Shown here: piece by piece, positions 1-9,222 of the stretch | Layout of the letters: each line of letters opens with the position of its first letter | Position numbering within the stretch: position 1 is the first letter of the stretch | DNA from: CAVPTL01 sp963727235 | GTDB taxonomy: Bacteria; Actinomycetota; Thermoleophilia; Gaiellales; JAICJC01 | DNA: 64,000 bases | NCBI GenBank assembly: GCA_963727235.1 | Contig: CAVSFZ010000008.1 | Coordinates: 62,001 to 126,000, forward strand | Direction: 5' to 3' | Program-made: the position numbers and the translations under genes | Notes under the pieces: generated by a model | What the model saw: only the letters and a program-made list of their open reading frames with translations | Told to the model about the DNA's origin: nothing | Databases searched by the model: none

Positions 1-766
1 TTGGTGATGCGCGTGTTCAGACCCTGGGCGGTCGGCCCGCTGTTGTCCCCGGGCTTGGTTTGAAGGGATTCCCCGAGCGTGATCGGGCACACGGGCTGAT
101 CGCCGGTGATCTCGTCTTGATACACGTTTGAGCCGCTGGGGAACGGGGCAGTTGGCGCCGGCGACGTAGGGGAGGCTGAGAGCACCGTTGTTGGCGTTGG
201 AGGTGGTCTTGGTGTAGATCGAGTACGGCTGACCGGGGACATACGTGCCTTGCAGCACGCCCCAGGGCATGGCGTTCACGCCGTTGATGGTGGTGAACGA
301 CTCGACCGTGGCCTGGGCGGTGGCAGTTTCGGTGACAGAGTCGAGACCGAAGATGGTGGTGAAGAACGTGTCGACGTTTCGGGTCGCCGTTGCCGGTCAC
401 CGAGTCGTTCGTGACTTGATCGGTCGTGTTGGTGACCGTGAGAGAGTCCGACGGCAGCCCGTTCTCGGCGTACTGCTCGTTTGCCGCGTCTCGGGCCTGG
501 GAGGTGCCGGAGGGGATCTTGGATGCTCCTGCAAGTGCGGCCGCGTCGGCGGCGTTTTGGAGTTCGCGGCGATTCACCAGCCAGTTACCGCCGTCCACAA
601 CCAGGCCGCTGACACCGAGCAGCAACGTCAACAGCACGACCAGCAGCACCAGCGTCTGTCCGCTTTCGCTGGTGGCATGCTCGTTCCGTTTGACCCGCCA
701 CGATCGGATCGCGGCGGCAACCCCCTCCAACACCTCCATGGAGGACAAGAACCGCCACGCCGCCAA
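1..766 (-). pseudogene. TadG/TadE-like Flp pilus assembly protein, frameshifted, 3' end off the window
   Basis: The N-terminal third carries the hallmark of TadG-like pilus proteins: GQTLVLLVVLLTLLLGVSG, one membrane helix, then a VVDGGNW...ELQNAADAAALAGA segment. After about residue 125 the frame fails. Continuing one base over gives a sensible extracellular sequence (NVDTFFTTIFGLDSVTETA), and near base 152 it fails again and resumes as SGSNVYQDEITGDQPVCPIT. Both joints are explained by one extra base in a short run: a GG near base 390 and a CCCC near base 150. Start taken at TTG 766; the ATG at 739 is an alternative. The protein would be membrane-anchored with its bulk outside the cell. No other tad gene is visible here. 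Confidence 0.7.
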
Positions 767-912
767 ATCCTTCGGTTCACTCCGAGAATCCCCCTTCCGG
801 GGGACTCAGCCGAGTTTGGCACCCATAAGCTTGCCTTAGGCCCGTGTCCTGTCGATAGATCCTTATCGCAGGAAACTCCCGAGATCTGTGTCTTGGGATC
901 TGTGGACTTCCA

Positions 913-2265
913 GTGGCAGTCGATTCTCCCAGCACCACCAGCGCAGCCTCACGTCTCACCGCGCTCTATCAGGAGCATGCCGGCAGCGTGTTTGGCTTCG
1001 CCATGTACCTCACCGGACGCCGGGAGGACGCCGAGGACGTCGTCCAGCATACGTTCATCCAGGCCTTCCGAATGCTCGAGGCTGGGGACGAGCTGATGCA
1101 TCCCCGCTCGTGGCTCATGCGTGCGACCAAGAATCAGGCTCTCAACCTGATCCGCGATCGGCACGAGTTCCCGTCTGAGAACATCGTGCTGGAAGCACGC
1201 TCCACGACCGATGCCGACCGTCGCGAGGCCGAGGAACTCGCTTTTGTGCGCGCGACTCTGTGGACGCTGCCCGAAAACCAGCACCACGCGTTCGTGCTGA
1301 GACACTGGAGCGGGCTCTCCCAAAACGAGATAGCGGAGGTGCTCGCCACCTCGCCGGCAGCCGTCGAATCACTGCTGACCCGAGCCCGCAGCGCACTGGT
1401 CGAGGAACGCACCGTGACCGACGGTGAGTGCCGAAACGTGCGCACCCGCTTGGTGGAGGCCGCAGAACTCACCGCGGTGCAGGTTGCGCATGTCCGCTCC
1501 TGCCGAAGATGCCGGAAGGCCCAGAACCGGCTGGCACGTGCCGCCGGGTTCGCCGCGACGTTCGTGCTCCTGCCCCGGCCACACGTCGCTCACGCACTCG
1601 CATCCGTCATCCCGGGATTCACACCACCCGCCGCCGGCATCGCCGGACTCGGCGCGACCGGGGCTGGGAGCACCGCTGCACCCGCAGGAATCGCCTCCGC
1701 CTCAAGCTCCGCGGCAGCCGCCGCGAAAGCCACCATCACTGCCAAGGTGATCGTCGCAGCCATCACCGCGACCGCGGCGATCGCGGTCGTTCACCCCGTG
1801 AGAGCGCCGATCACCACCGCGATCCGAGACGTGGTGCCGGGGCTCTCCACCTCCCACCACCGGACGGTGTCCGACTCCGCGTCAGCACCGGGCAGCTCTG
1901 CCACAGCCGGTCACGGTAACGGCCCACCCGCCGGGCACGGAACACCGAACGCCCACGCCAACGCCAATGGGAGCACGACCATACATGGCAAAAGCGTCGG
2001 GAAGACCGCTGCTCACGGAAAGAGCGCGACACCCGGCAACTCAGGCGGCAACAGCGCGGCCCACAGCCAGGGCGCCACCCACACGCAGACGCACCCCGGC
2101 GGTGCCGGCAGCGCCGGCACCGCAAAGGGCAACTCCCACCCAGGCAGTACCGGTAACGGTAACGCGAAGGGCAAATCCGCCGGCGGGACGACGACCACCA
2201 CCGGCGGCAAAGGAAACGGCAACGCTCCCGCCAACCCGCCGGGTCAGGCTAGGGGCAGGCCCTAG
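913..2265 (+). CDS. ECF sigma factor fused to a zinc-finger-like segment, a membrane helix and a Gly/His/Thr-rich tail
   Basis: Residues ~15-85 match sigma-70 region 2 (LYQEHAGSVFGFAMYLTG, EDVVQHTFIQAF) and ~115-165 match region 4 (LPENQHHAFVLRHWSGLSQNEIAEVL...). It should recruit RNA polymerase to special promoters. After region 4 comes DGECRNVRTRL...HVRSCRRC, which resembles the HxxxCxxC zinc module of anti-sigma factors. Alanine/valine-rich segments follow (one at ~275-295 looks membrane-spanning), then ~150 residues of low-complexity G/N/H/T/S sequence. At 450 residues it is more than twice the usual ECF length. Start is GTG 913 with no clear Shine-Dalgarno. The layout suggests a self-tethered sigma factor, perhaps released by proteolysis; this is inference. 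Confidence 0.85.
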   Translation: MAVDSPSTTSAASRLTALYQEHAGSVFGFAMYLTGRREDAEDVVQHTFIQAFRMLEAGDELMHPRSWLMRATKNQALNLIRDRHEFPSENIVLEARSTTDADRREAEELAFVRATLWTLPENQHHAFVLRHWSGLSQNEIAEVLATSPAAVESLLTRARSALVEERTVTDGECRNVRTRLVEAAELTAVQVAHVRSCRRCRKAQNRLARAAGFAATFVLLPRPHVAHALASVIPGFTPPAAGIAGLGATGAGSTAAPAGIASASSSAAAAAKATITAKVIVAAITATAAIAVVHPVRAPITTAIRDVVPGLSTSHHRTVSDSASAPGSSATAGHGNGPPAGHGTPNAHANANGSTTIHGKSVGKTAAHGKSATPGNSGGNSAAHSQGATHTQTHPGGAGSAGTAKGNSHPGSTGNGNAKGKSAGGTTTTTGGKGNGNAPANPPGQARGRP

Positions 2266-2333
2266 ACCACCGCTCGCTGCTTCGGGTGCTCCAACCGGTT
2301 GCGTGTGGGCGTGGGGGGCGAGAGACTTGCTTG

Positions 2334-3692
2334 GTGGAGATCCCGGAATCTCGGTATGTGAAGACCGACGATGGGGTGCATGTCGGTTTTCAGGTGTTCG
2401 GCGACGGGCCGGACTTGGCGTTCTGCGGTCCGTGGCTATCGAATGTCGATGCGAACTGGCAACTGCCGGACAGTGAATACCCGGCCTATCTGCGGGCGCT
2501 GGGGCGCCGGTGGCGGGTGATCATGTTTGACCGGCGTGGGTTCGGCATCTCGGATCGGCCGGCGACAGCCGAGTCGATGTCGTTGGAGAAGGGGCTCGAG
2601 GACCTGCGCGCGGTGATGGACGCGGCCGGATCGGAGCGTGCGGTGGTGATGGGCATCGAGGCGGGGGCGGCGGTGAGCCTGTTGTTTGCGGCGTCGTATC
2701 CGAAGCGGGTGCGCGGCCTGGTGCTGGTCGCACCGCTGGTGCGGTGGTGGCAAGACTCGGACTTCCCCTGGGGCGTGACCGATGCCGATGCGCGCACGTG
2801 GGACGAAGCGATCGAGGGCCGGTGGGGGGCAGCTGAGTTTTGGCGTTACCTCTTCCAAGATACTGGGACTGACCTTGGCCGGTTGACGCTTTCGGCATGG
2901 GCGAGATGGTCGCGGTTGACGGCCAGTCCCGCGGCGGTGGCTGCGATTGAGCAGGTGGAGCGAGAGGTGGACGTTCGATCGTTGCTGCCGCATATTCAGG
3001 TTCCGACCACGGTGATCATGCGAAGTGGCGATCGTGACCGTGCGGTCTGGGGCGCGGCTCCGTGGGTGGCAGAGCAGATCCCCGGTGCGCAGCTTGTGGA
3101 GATCCCCGGAGAAGATCATTTCTTCTGGGGCCATGACGCTGAGTTCTTCGATGAGGTTGAACGCTTCACCGACGGGATCGGGCGAGAGGAGGCACAGTTC
3201 GATCGTATCCTCGCGACCATTCTTTTCACGGACATCTGCAACTCCTCCGCCATGGCCACAGCGCTGGGTGACCGGGAATGGCGAGGAGTGGTCGAGCGGC
3301 ATCACGCTACGGTGCGAGCAATGCTCGGTCGCTACCGCGGAGTTGAAGTCGACACCGCCGGTGACGGGTTCTTCGCCACATTCGACGGCCCAGCTCGTGC
3401 CATCCACTGTGCGCGCGCGATCACTGACGCCGTTCGCCCGCTGGGCGTGGAGGTGCGTGCGGGGGTTCACACAGGCGAATGCGAGCTGATCGACGGGAAA
3501 GTCGGCGGCATCGCCGTGGTCATCGGCGCACGCATCGGCGCCCTCGCCGGCCCATCTGAGGTACTCGTCTCCCAGACGGTGCGCGACCTCGTCGCCGGCT
3601 CGGGACTGCGGTTCGAAGACCGCGGCAGCCGTTCCCTCAAGGGCGTACCCGATGAGTGGCACCTCTACTCCGCGGCGCACGACAAGTCCTGA
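2334..3692 (+). CDS. alpha/beta-hydrolase domain fused to class III adenylate/guanylate cyclase (copy A)
   Basis: Residues ~1-280 are an alpha/beta-hydrolase fold and ~285-450 a class III cyclase domain, the architecture of M. tuberculosis Rv1900c. In the hydrolase the nucleophile elbow reads GIEAG, so the Ser is replaced by Glu (~109); the general-base His is kept (GEDHF). In the cyclase both metal-binding Asp are present (LFTDIC and TAGDGFFATF), but the purine-selecting Lys is Asp (VDTAGD) and the Asn of the transition-state pair is Val. GTG 2334 is chosen because it aligns with the starts of copies B and C; GTGs further upstream would add about 16 residues. The hydrolase is probably a sensor or binding domain. 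Confidence 0.85.
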   Translation: MEIPESRYVKTDDGVHVGFQVFGDGPDLAFCGPWLSNVDANWQLPDSEYPAYLRALGRRWRVIMFDRRGFGISDRPATAESMSLEKGLEDLRAVMDAAGSERAVVMGIEAGAAVSLLFAASYPKRVRGLVLVAPLVRWWQDSDFPWGVTDADARTWDEAIEGRWGAAEFWRYLFQDTGTDLGRLTLSAWARWSRLTASPAAVAAIEQVEREVDVRSLLPHIQVPTTVIMRSGDRDRAVWGAAPWVAEQIPGAQLVEIPGEDHFFWGHDAEFFDEVERFTDGIGREEAQFDRILATILFTDICNSSAMATALGDREWRGVVERHHATVRAMLGRYRGVEVDTAGDGFFATFDGPARAIHCARAITDAVRPLGVEVRAGVHTGECELIDGKVGGIAVVIGARIGALAGPSEVLVSQTVRDLVAGSGLRFEDRGSRSLKGVPDEWHLYSAAHDKS

Positions 3693-3768
3693 CCTCCGCC
3701 GCTGCTGGTGAGCCTTGGTCGGTGTATGTTCCGCGAGGCGTGGTGGCACTTTTAGGAGTCTGATCTTG

Positions 3769-4179
3769 ATGCGGGACATCAGCTTGGATCGACGGTATCT
3801 CATTCCCATCATGCTGGGCGTGATCGCACTCGGTGGTGCCGGCTACGCGGTGGGAAGCACCGTCGGGAGTAGCTCGGCCACCACCGTTGCCGTGGTCAAG
3901 ACGATCACGATTACCCATGAGATCCACCTCACCCCCAACAGCCCAACTCGGGTAAAGACCATCCGGGAAGCCGCCAAGGTGAAGACAATTCACTCACCGG
4001 TGACGACCGTGCGTTCCCGGCAGGTGCTCGCCGCACCCGCGCAGGTGAACGCCTTGACTTCGGTCAGGACGATCACCGTGCCGCGTACGCTCGCGGCGAC
4101 AACCACGGAAGTCTCGACAGTGGTCAGTGTCACCACCGTGACCGAAACGACGAAGAAACCCCATCCGACACACCCTTAG
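3769..4179 (+). CDS. small membrane-anchored Thr/Val-rich protein, unknown function
   Basis: A 136-residue protein with AGGAG at 3754-3758, ten bases before ATG 3769. The short basic N-terminus (RDISLDRR) leads into one membrane helix (IPIMLGVIALGGAGYAVGS). The rest is rich in Thr, Val and Ser with repeated VKTI, VRTITV and STVVSVTTVTE motifs, the kind of extended beta or disordered tail seen outside the membrane in actinobacteria. It starts 77 bases after the hydrolase-cyclase, so it may be co-transcribed with it. I do not recognise a family. Confidence 0.6.
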   Translation: MRDISLDRRYLIPIMLGVIALGGAGYAVGSTVGSSSATTVAVVKTITITHEIHLTPNSPTRVKTIREAAKVKTIHSPVTTVRSRQVLAAPAQVNALTSVRTITVPRTLAATTTEVSTVVSVTTVTETTKKPHPTHP

Positions 4180-4204
4180 CCCGCCCAACTCATGACTGCT
4201 GGGG

Positions 4205-5334
4205 TCAGGCCGGGGTGGCGGTTGCGGTATCGGCCGTGACTCGTTGTTCGTGGTGGATGCGTTGGGCGCGTGAGCGGAGGAGGTCGTTGGTCACGACCTG
4301 GATCGTGCCCGCGATGGGAATTGCGATCAGTGCGCCGAGGATGCCGAGCAGCGCCGCTCCGATCAGCACCGCGACCAGCACGATGAGTGCGGGTATCTGT
4401 ACGGTGCGGCGGTAGACGACAGGTTGTATGAGGTGGTTTTCGACCTGTTGATAGACCATCGTCACGGCGAACACGATGATCCCGTCGGTGGTACCGCCTG
4501 CGAAATAGGCGACCGCGACGATGAGTATGGCGGCGATCGTGGCGCTGACCAGCGGGATCAGGTCTCCGATTGCAACGACGACCCCCAGGGTGAGCGCATA
4601 GGGCAGGTGCAGGATCCAGAGCGTGGTGATCGCAACGGCGCCGGCGATGATGGAGATGAGGAGATTGCCGACCACGTATCCGCCCACGTTTCGATTGATG
4701 TGTGCGCCGATTTCCCGGGCACGGTCGGCTCCGGTCGGGCCCAGTTGGGAGAGGATCAGCCGGCTGATCCGCGGCAGCTCGAACAGGATGAACGCGGACA
4801 GAAACAGCACGGTGACTGTCGCGGCCAGGCCGTTGATGACGGCCCCGGCGGCGCCGAAGATGACGTTAGGCAGAGCGCCGCGTGCGCCTCGGCTTTGGCG
4901 ACGATGTCGTAATGCTGATCGAGCCGATGGATCAGCGGGTTTCGGGTTAGTCGTTCGGCCGCTTGGGGCGCGCTCTTTGGGAGCTCATTGATCTGACTGA
5001 CAAACGGCGCTGCCAAGAGCGCCAACACGAGCAACAACCCCACCACAAACGTGAAGAACACGGTCACGACTGCCCAGGTTCGGCGCATCAAACGCTCGAC
5101 CCGGACAACCGCGGGGTTGAGCGCGATCGCGATAAAGACCGCCATGCCGAGCCAGATCAAGACCGTGCGAACACTGTCCAGAAGCGACACGGCGATCGAG
5201 AACGCCAGCACCGACGCCAAGATCTTGGCGATCACCCGAAAGGGCACGTCCAAGACGACGCGGTTCGGCGCTTTGCCCATCTCGATCTGGCCGCCGCGAT
5301 CGTTGCCGTTATCCATGCCGATGCTGAGACCCAC
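4205..5334 (-). pseudogene. AI-2E family (PF01594) transporter, frameshifted near 4875
   Basis: The upstream part (5334 to ~4880) contains VPFRVIAKILASVLAF, IWLGMAVFIAIALNPAV and a third helix; the downstream part (to 4205) contains LFLSAFILFELPRI, NRNVGGYVVGNLLISIIAG, GVVVAIGDLIPLVSATIAA and a final LLGILGALIAIPIAGT. Together they form the eight-helix AI-2E/PerM permease of about 375 residues. The two parts are in different frames; adding one base near 4875 (GCGGCGCT) joins them as AALPNVIFGAAGAV. GTG 5334 follows the upstream gene's stop directly, so it is translationally coupled. Whether the cell makes a full-length protein depends on whether the indel is real. Confidence 0.75.
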
Positions 5335-5709
5335 CTAGTCTCGGGTGCGCGCGGTGCGCTCAGACGTCTCAGCGTCGGGCGCGTCGCCGTGCGACCGGTC
5401 GAGATCCGGATCGATGTCATCGGCAAGCGTCTGATGTTCCTCGGCCCTCGCCTGCTGCTCGTTGGCCTGCGCAACCTTCGCCTCGGCCTCGAGCCGCTCT
5501 CGTTCGGCCCGCGCAGCCTGTTCCTCGGCCTCCAACCTCGCCGACTCAGCCGACCGCTCCCGCGCCTCGGCCTCATCGCGGTGAGCGGCGGCGGCGTCTC
5601 GACGAACCTCGATCTGACGAGCCCGACGTCGCGAAGACACGACTCCGCCAACCACGATCACTATCGCAACGATCACCACAACGAGCAAAACCCAGCCGGT
5701 GGTAGACAT
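5335..5709 (-). CDS. membrane-anchored coiled-coil protein
   Basis: 124 residues. GGGAGG lies just upstream of ATG 5709. Residues ~4-24 form one membrane helix (GWVLLVVVIVAIVIVVGGVV), followed by about 80 residues of heptad-like Arg/Glu/Ala sequence (ARQIEVRRDAAAAHRDEAEA and on) and an acidic tail. The stop at 5335 abuts the GTG of the AI-2E permease, so the two form an operon. A helper or scaffold of the permease is possible, but the sequence alone does not show it. Confidence 0.7.
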   Translation of the reverse strand: MSTTGWVLLVVVIVAIVIVVGGVVSSRRRARQIEVRRDAAAAHRDEAEARERSAESARLEAEEQAARAERERLEAEAKVAQANEQQARAEEHQTLADDIDPDLDRSHGDAPDAETSERTARTRD

Positions 5710-6072
5710 GGTTCCTCCCTTGCTAAACCACAGTTACGGAACTCGAACGCATGCTCGATCCCGCCGAAAAGCGCTCCGGGTTACACGCGGCGCCGGCCGA
5801 TTGCTCAAGCCGAGGATCACGAGAACGAGAAGTCGATACCCTCGGTTCCCTGATTCGCACCGGCGTAAACCGGTCCGACCGCTGGTGGGCGCCGGAGCCT
5901 CTGGGTGCGGCGGTGCCGGTGGCAAGGGCTCTTCCGGCGCGGGGCGTGGCTGGGGGTCACCCAAGGGCTTGGACGGCACGAACACTCCACCATGCCCATC
6001 ACAGCGCTGCCATCAAACTCACCAACCCCCGGTCGGAAGGCGGCACCGCCACCATTGGGTAGCCAGGCGGCC
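5710..6072. other. intergenic region without a supportable gene
   Basis: Open frames here lack ribosome sites and family resemblance. The promoter of the minus-strand coiled-coil/permease operon should lie in the first ~100 bases. A short palindromic stretch, ACCGGCGTAAACCGGT, sits near 5857-5873. Nothing else was recognised. Confidence 0.4.
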
Positions 6073-6104
6073 GCCCCCGCTCGGCGTCCATCGCGAGCGG
6101 GGGC
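6073..6104 (-). terminator. GC-rich hairpin terminator
   Basis: GCCCCCGCTCG (6073-6083) pairs perfectly with CGAGCGGGGGC (6094-6104) around a 10-base loop. It starts 36 bases beyond the stop of the lipoprotein gene at 6140, the expected place for transcription termination. There is no T-run, as is common in high-GC actinobacteria. Confidence 0.6.
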
Positions 6105-6139
6105 GGACACGTGCTGCCATCGGCCAGACGGTACGTGGG

Positions 6140-6655
6140 TCAGTAGCCGTACCCTCCGCCTCCGCCGCTGGACGAGCTTGAGGACGCCCCCTGGGTGGCG
6201 GCCTTCCAGACGCCGACGTCCTTGAAGCCGTTGCCGGTCGCCTGCCCGGGCGCCTTGTCGTTGACGAACGTGTACAGCGGGCGGCCGTGCCAGGTGACCT
6301 GGGTGGCCCCGTTGTCAGGCCGGGTGATGGTGCCCAGCTGGGCTGCACCCGTCGGCGTGCTGCCGTTGGCTACCGTCAGCGGGATCCACAGCGACAGGCA
6401 GGAGGCGTTCCCACCTGGGATCTTCGAGCTGGTGGTGCAGATGAAGCGTCCGGCCCGTTCGGCCGACAGCGTGTACAGGGTCATGCCCTTGCCGTTGACC
6501 AACACGTTGGTCCCCAGCTGTGAGCTGTTTGCGCTTCGCACCGTGGTGTTGGCCGAGCCACCGCCGCCGTTGGTGCCGGTGGCCGACGAGCCGCAGCCGG
6601 CGGCCAGCGCTACTGCGGCCACCAGTGTTGCGAGTGTGATCATTCGTATCTTCAT
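6140..6655 (-). CDS. COG4315/PF03640-type secreted-repeat lipoprotein
   Basis: ATG 6655 is chosen because it gives a lipoprotein signal (KIRMITLATLVAAVALAAGC) and has GGAGA eight bases upstream. The mature 150 residues hold two copies of the secreted repeat: VNGKGMTLYTLSAERAGRF...SCLSLWIPL, and RPDNGATQVTWHGRPLYTFV...GVWKAA. A Ser/Gly-rich tail ends in GGGGGYGY. The family has no settled function; it is exported, lipid-anchored and common in actinobacteria. It lies next to the ApbE/ferric-reductase-like operon and is a candidate extracytoplasmic partner, which is inference from position only. Confidence 0.85.
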   Translation of the reverse strand: MKIRMITLATLVAAVALAAGCGSSATGTNGGGGSANTTVRSANSSQLGTNVLVNGKGMTLYTLSAERAGRFICTTSSKIPGGNASCLSLWIPLTVANGSTPTGAAQLGTITRPDNGATQVTWHGRPLYTFVNDKAPGQATGNGFKDVGVWKAATQGASSSSSSGGGGGYGY

Positions 6656-6825
6656 GACGTCATCTCCGTGTCGGTGGTTGTGATGTTCATGTCCCGAGTA
6701 CGGAGTTGCGTGGGTGTCAGATTGTGGCCGCATGCAAACCGGGTGACGCGACACACACCCACGCGATCAACATGTGCATATACACACAACACGCGGCGTC
6801 GACAGTCCCCGATCCCGGATCCGCT

Positions 6826-7347
6826 TCAGAGCGCGGCTTCGATGGACAACGGCACGGCGACGAGCAGCACCCCTAAGACAGCGCCGGCGGCGACATCCGT
6901 CGGCCAGTGCACGCCGACATACACCCGACTTGCCGCCATGAGCACCGCCAGTCCGATCCAAGCCGCCGCAAGCGACGGCGCGACCACGATCAGCGTGCAA
7001 GCCGCAGCCGCACCGGATGCGGCGTGACCGGACGGAAACGACGTGGTTCGCTGGCGACGCACCAGGCGCGGGATCACGTCGGGCCGATTCCGCCGCCAGC
7101 GGTGTTTCAACACGCCGGCGGCGATGCCTGCGGCACCAAGAGTCAATGCCACAGCCACCGCGTGCCCCACCACCGCGCCAGCGACGATCCACGGCAAACC
7201 GATCGTTCCCGCCATTGTGTATGGCACGATCAGCCGCGTCAGCCAGGGTCTGCGAGCGCTCATGGTGTGTCGCATGCCGGCTTCGTCGAGCTTCGCCAGT
7301 CGAGCGGCGATGTCCGATGTGGCGGTGCCCGGCCTCCAGGTGACCAT
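6826..7347 (-). CDS. PAP2-family membrane phosphatase
   Basis: All three PAP2 motifs are present: KHRWRRNRP (KxxxxxxRP), SFPSGHAA (PSGH) and SRVYVGVHWPTD (SRxxxxxHxxxD). Such enzymes dephosphorylate lipid phosphates or pyrophosphates at the outer membrane face. ATG 7347 overlaps the stop of the upstream ferric-reductase-like gene (ATGA), giving 173 residues with several hydrophobic helices. It is the last gene of the operon that starts at 9413. Upstream in-frame extension is rejected because it would read through the neighbouring gene with arginine-rich sequence. Confidence 0.88.
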   Translation of the reverse strand: MVTWRPGTATSDIAARLAKLDEAGMRHTMSARRPWLTRLIVPYTMAGTIGLPWIVAGAVVGHAVAVALTLGAAGIAAGVLKHRWRRNRPDVIPRLVRRQRTTSFPSGHAASGAAAACTLIVVAPSLAAAWIGLAVLMAASRVYVGVHWPTDVAAGAVLGVLLVAVPLSIEAAL

Positions 7348-7928
7348 CACGACGGCTCTGGTAGGGCGGCGCGCGGGTCTGGAGCGGGCCGACGGCGAGG
7401 TGGGGTGAGTATCCGAACCAGCGACAGCCACAGCACCGGCCCGCCGGCAGTGACCGCGAGTATCGGCCCGCCGATGCCGGCGAGGTCTGTCCCTGCTGCG
7501 AGGGCGTGTGTGAGCGAGAGCAGGAAGGCGGCGAAACTCGCGTAGTGCAACCGCCTCCAGCCGCGCTGGCCGATGCGCTTGCGCATCCTGAAGGAGACGG
7601 CGAGCATGACTGTCAGCCATCCCGCCACGACCCCCGCGGCCACCGCCGCCGGACGCCAGGGTGCGGCGAACGGAATGAGCACAGCTGACGGGCCGAAATG
7701 CATGACCGGGTCAAACAACAAGGCACCCACGTGGAGGCCGATCATGCTCAGCCCGGTCCACGCCAAGGTGCGGTGCCACGCAAGTAGCCTGCCCTGAAAT
7801 TTGGGGCCCAGGACCCGCGTGCTCATCCCCAACCCAAGCCATGTTGACAGGGTCAGGATGCCGAAGGCGACCAGGCCGGCCGAACGGGCAACCAGCCACG
7901 CGGTGGGAAGTCCGGCGGCAAGGGTCAC
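7347..7928 (-). CDS. ferric-reductase-like/MsrQ-type haem membrane protein (1)
   Basis: 193 residues with about six hydrophobic helices. Two helices carry paired histidines, WHRTLAWTGLSMIGLH and LHYASFAAFLLSLTH, as expected for two b-type haems in the ferric-reductase-like transmembrane domain. No NAD(P)H or FAD domain follows, so electrons would have to come from a partner. GTG 7928 overlaps the ApbE stop (GTGA). Its place between ApbE and PAP2 points to an extracytoplasmic redox module. Specific donor and acceptor are unknown. Confidence 0.75.
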   Translation of the reverse strand: MTLAAGLPTAWLVARSAGLVAFGILTLSTWLGLGMSTRVLGPKFQGRLLAWHRTLAWTGLSMIGLHVGALLFDPVMHFGPSAVLIPFAAPWRPAAVAAGVVAGWLTVMLAVSFRMRKRIGQRGWRRLHYASFAAFLLSLTHALAAGTDLAGIGGPILAVTAGGPVLWLSLVRILTPPRRRPAPDPRAALPEPS

Positions 7929-8884
7929 GCTGCCACCCCCACGACTTCCGGCACGCACTCAACCAGCGGCACCGAGCCGTGCGCAAAGGGAGCGCCTCGC
8001 GGTGGCACGACCAAGGCCGCGAGGGTGGGGCGCTCGTCCAGGTAACCCCGCGCCTGTTCGACGGGGATGATGGCAAGCGCCGTTGCATGTACCTCCGCTT
8101 CGGCGGTGGTCGGGGCGATCACCGTGACGCTGATCGGCCCTGGAACCGCTGCGCGTCCGGTGGTGGGATCGATCAGGTGGTGCTGGGATCGATTCGCGCC
8201 GAACCGGCGGCGGTCGCGGCCGGACGTGGCCACTCCGCCGCCGGTCATTGCGAGCACGCCCAGCCGCCTCCCGGGCGTGCGGGGATCGGCGACCGCGATC
8301 CGCCACGGCCCGCGGTCCGGCGCCAGCCCACACACGGCCATATCTCCGCCGAGGTCGACGAGGGCACCGGGGAGCGCGGGCCATGCGGCGCGCATCGTGT
8401 CCAGAGCTGCCGTCGCCGACAGCCCCTTTCCGATCCCCCCGAGATCGATCGCAGCGCCGTCGGCAAGGCGAATCCTCCGGCCGCGGCTGTCGAGATCGAT
8501 CGCAGCGCCCGCGCTCCAGCCGGCCAGGTCGCCGGCATCGCGTGGACGCAGTTCATGAAACGTGCGGTCATAGCCGGCGGCGATGAGTGCCGGCAGGATG
8601 GTTGGGTCGAACCGGCCGCCTGTGGCTTCGCGCGCAGCGACCGCAGCCGAGACCGCGTGGAAGAGACGTTCGTCGGCCTCCACCCAGGTCCCGGCTGCGG
8701 CGTTGAGGAGCGACAGGTCACTGTCCGCGTCGAAGCGTGAGAGCGCTCGCTCACTCGCTGCGATGTCGGTTAGCGCTGCGCCGATCGCGCGGCGGGAGAG
8801 AGTCGCGTCTGACGGCGCAGCGCTGATCACGAGTGCACACTCGGTGCCCATCGCGGTGAACGACTGTCGCACCAGGGTGCGCAT
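7925..8884 (-). CDS. apbE: ApbE-type FAD:protein FMN transferase
   Basis: 319 residues. Family motifs in order: TAMGTECALVI, RFDADSDLSLLNAA, RFDPTILPALIAAGYD, AIDLGGIGKG, LVDLGGDMAV, VATSGRDRRRF, QHHLIDPTTG and ATALAII. ApbE transfers FMN from FAD onto Thr/Ser of exported redox proteins. ATG 8884 overlaps the preceding stop as TGATG and is followed by MRTLVRQSFTAMGT with no signal peptide, so it may act at the cytoplasmic side or rely on another route. No canonical FMN-binding domain is encoded in the operon, so its substrate is unclear. Confidence 0.92.
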   Translation of the reverse strand: MRTLVRQSFTAMGTECALVISAAPSDATLSRRAIGAALTDIAASERALSRFDADSDLSLLNAAAGTWVEADERLFHAVSAAVAAREATGGRFDPTILPALIAAGYDRTFHELRPRDAGDLAGWSAGAAIDLDSRGRRIRLADGAAIDLGGIGKGLSATAALDTMRAAWPALPGALVDLGGDMAVCGLAPDRGPWRIAVADPRTPGRRLGVLAMTGGGVATSGRDRRRFGANRSQHHLIDPTTGRAAVPGPISVTVIAPTTAEAEVHATALAIIPVEQARGYLDERPTLAALVVPPRGAPFAHGSVPLVECVPEVVGVAA

Positions 8885-9222
8885 CACGAGCTCCTCGTCA
8901 CGGCCGCCGGAGCAGCCGCCGGGGCCGACGAGACCGGGACGAACGTGCCGTTTGCGTTCTTGACGTACAGCACTGCACCAGAGCCCGTGACGTTGGTGCC
9001 GCCGCCGGCGGCGGCCGGCGCCGCAACGCCCGAGCTCGAAGTGGTGGCGTGCACGGCGGTTGACGTGGTCGTTGGCACCAGCGCCCCCGCAGCGGTGCGG
9101 GTCATCACGACGGTGGCTCCGCCCGTACCGGAGACGGTGGGGCGCTGGGTCAGCGCCAGCACGCCGAAGACGGCGATCACGGCCCATGACGCGGCGATAG
9201 CTGCCCAGATCCGGCGCATCAT
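8884..9222 (-). CDS. small membrane-anchored Thr/Ala-rich protein of the ApbE operon
   Basis: 112 residues. One N-terminal helix (IWAAIAASWAVIAVFGVLAL) is followed by a Thr/Ser/Ala-rich extracytoplasmic part containing GTGGATVVMTRTAAGALV and GSGAVLYVKNANGTFVPVSS. The stop at 8884 overlaps the ApbE start and its own ATG overlaps the stop of the 63-residue gene upstream, so expression is tightly coupled. It could be the ApbE substrate or an adaptor, but the standard flavinylation motif D-G-x-S/T-G-A-T is not visible. Confidence 0.65.
   Translation of the reverse strand: MMRRIWAAIAASWAVIAVFGVLALTQRPTVSGTGGATVVMTRTAAGALVPTTTSTAVHATTSSSGVAAPAAAGGGTNVTGSGAVLYVKNANGTFVPVSSAPAAAPAAVTRSS

Noticed and set aside
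2436..3812. Long minus-strand open frame opposite hydrolase-cyclase A
   Set aside because: Arg/His/Pro-rich shadow of a well-supported gene; no ribosome site or domain.
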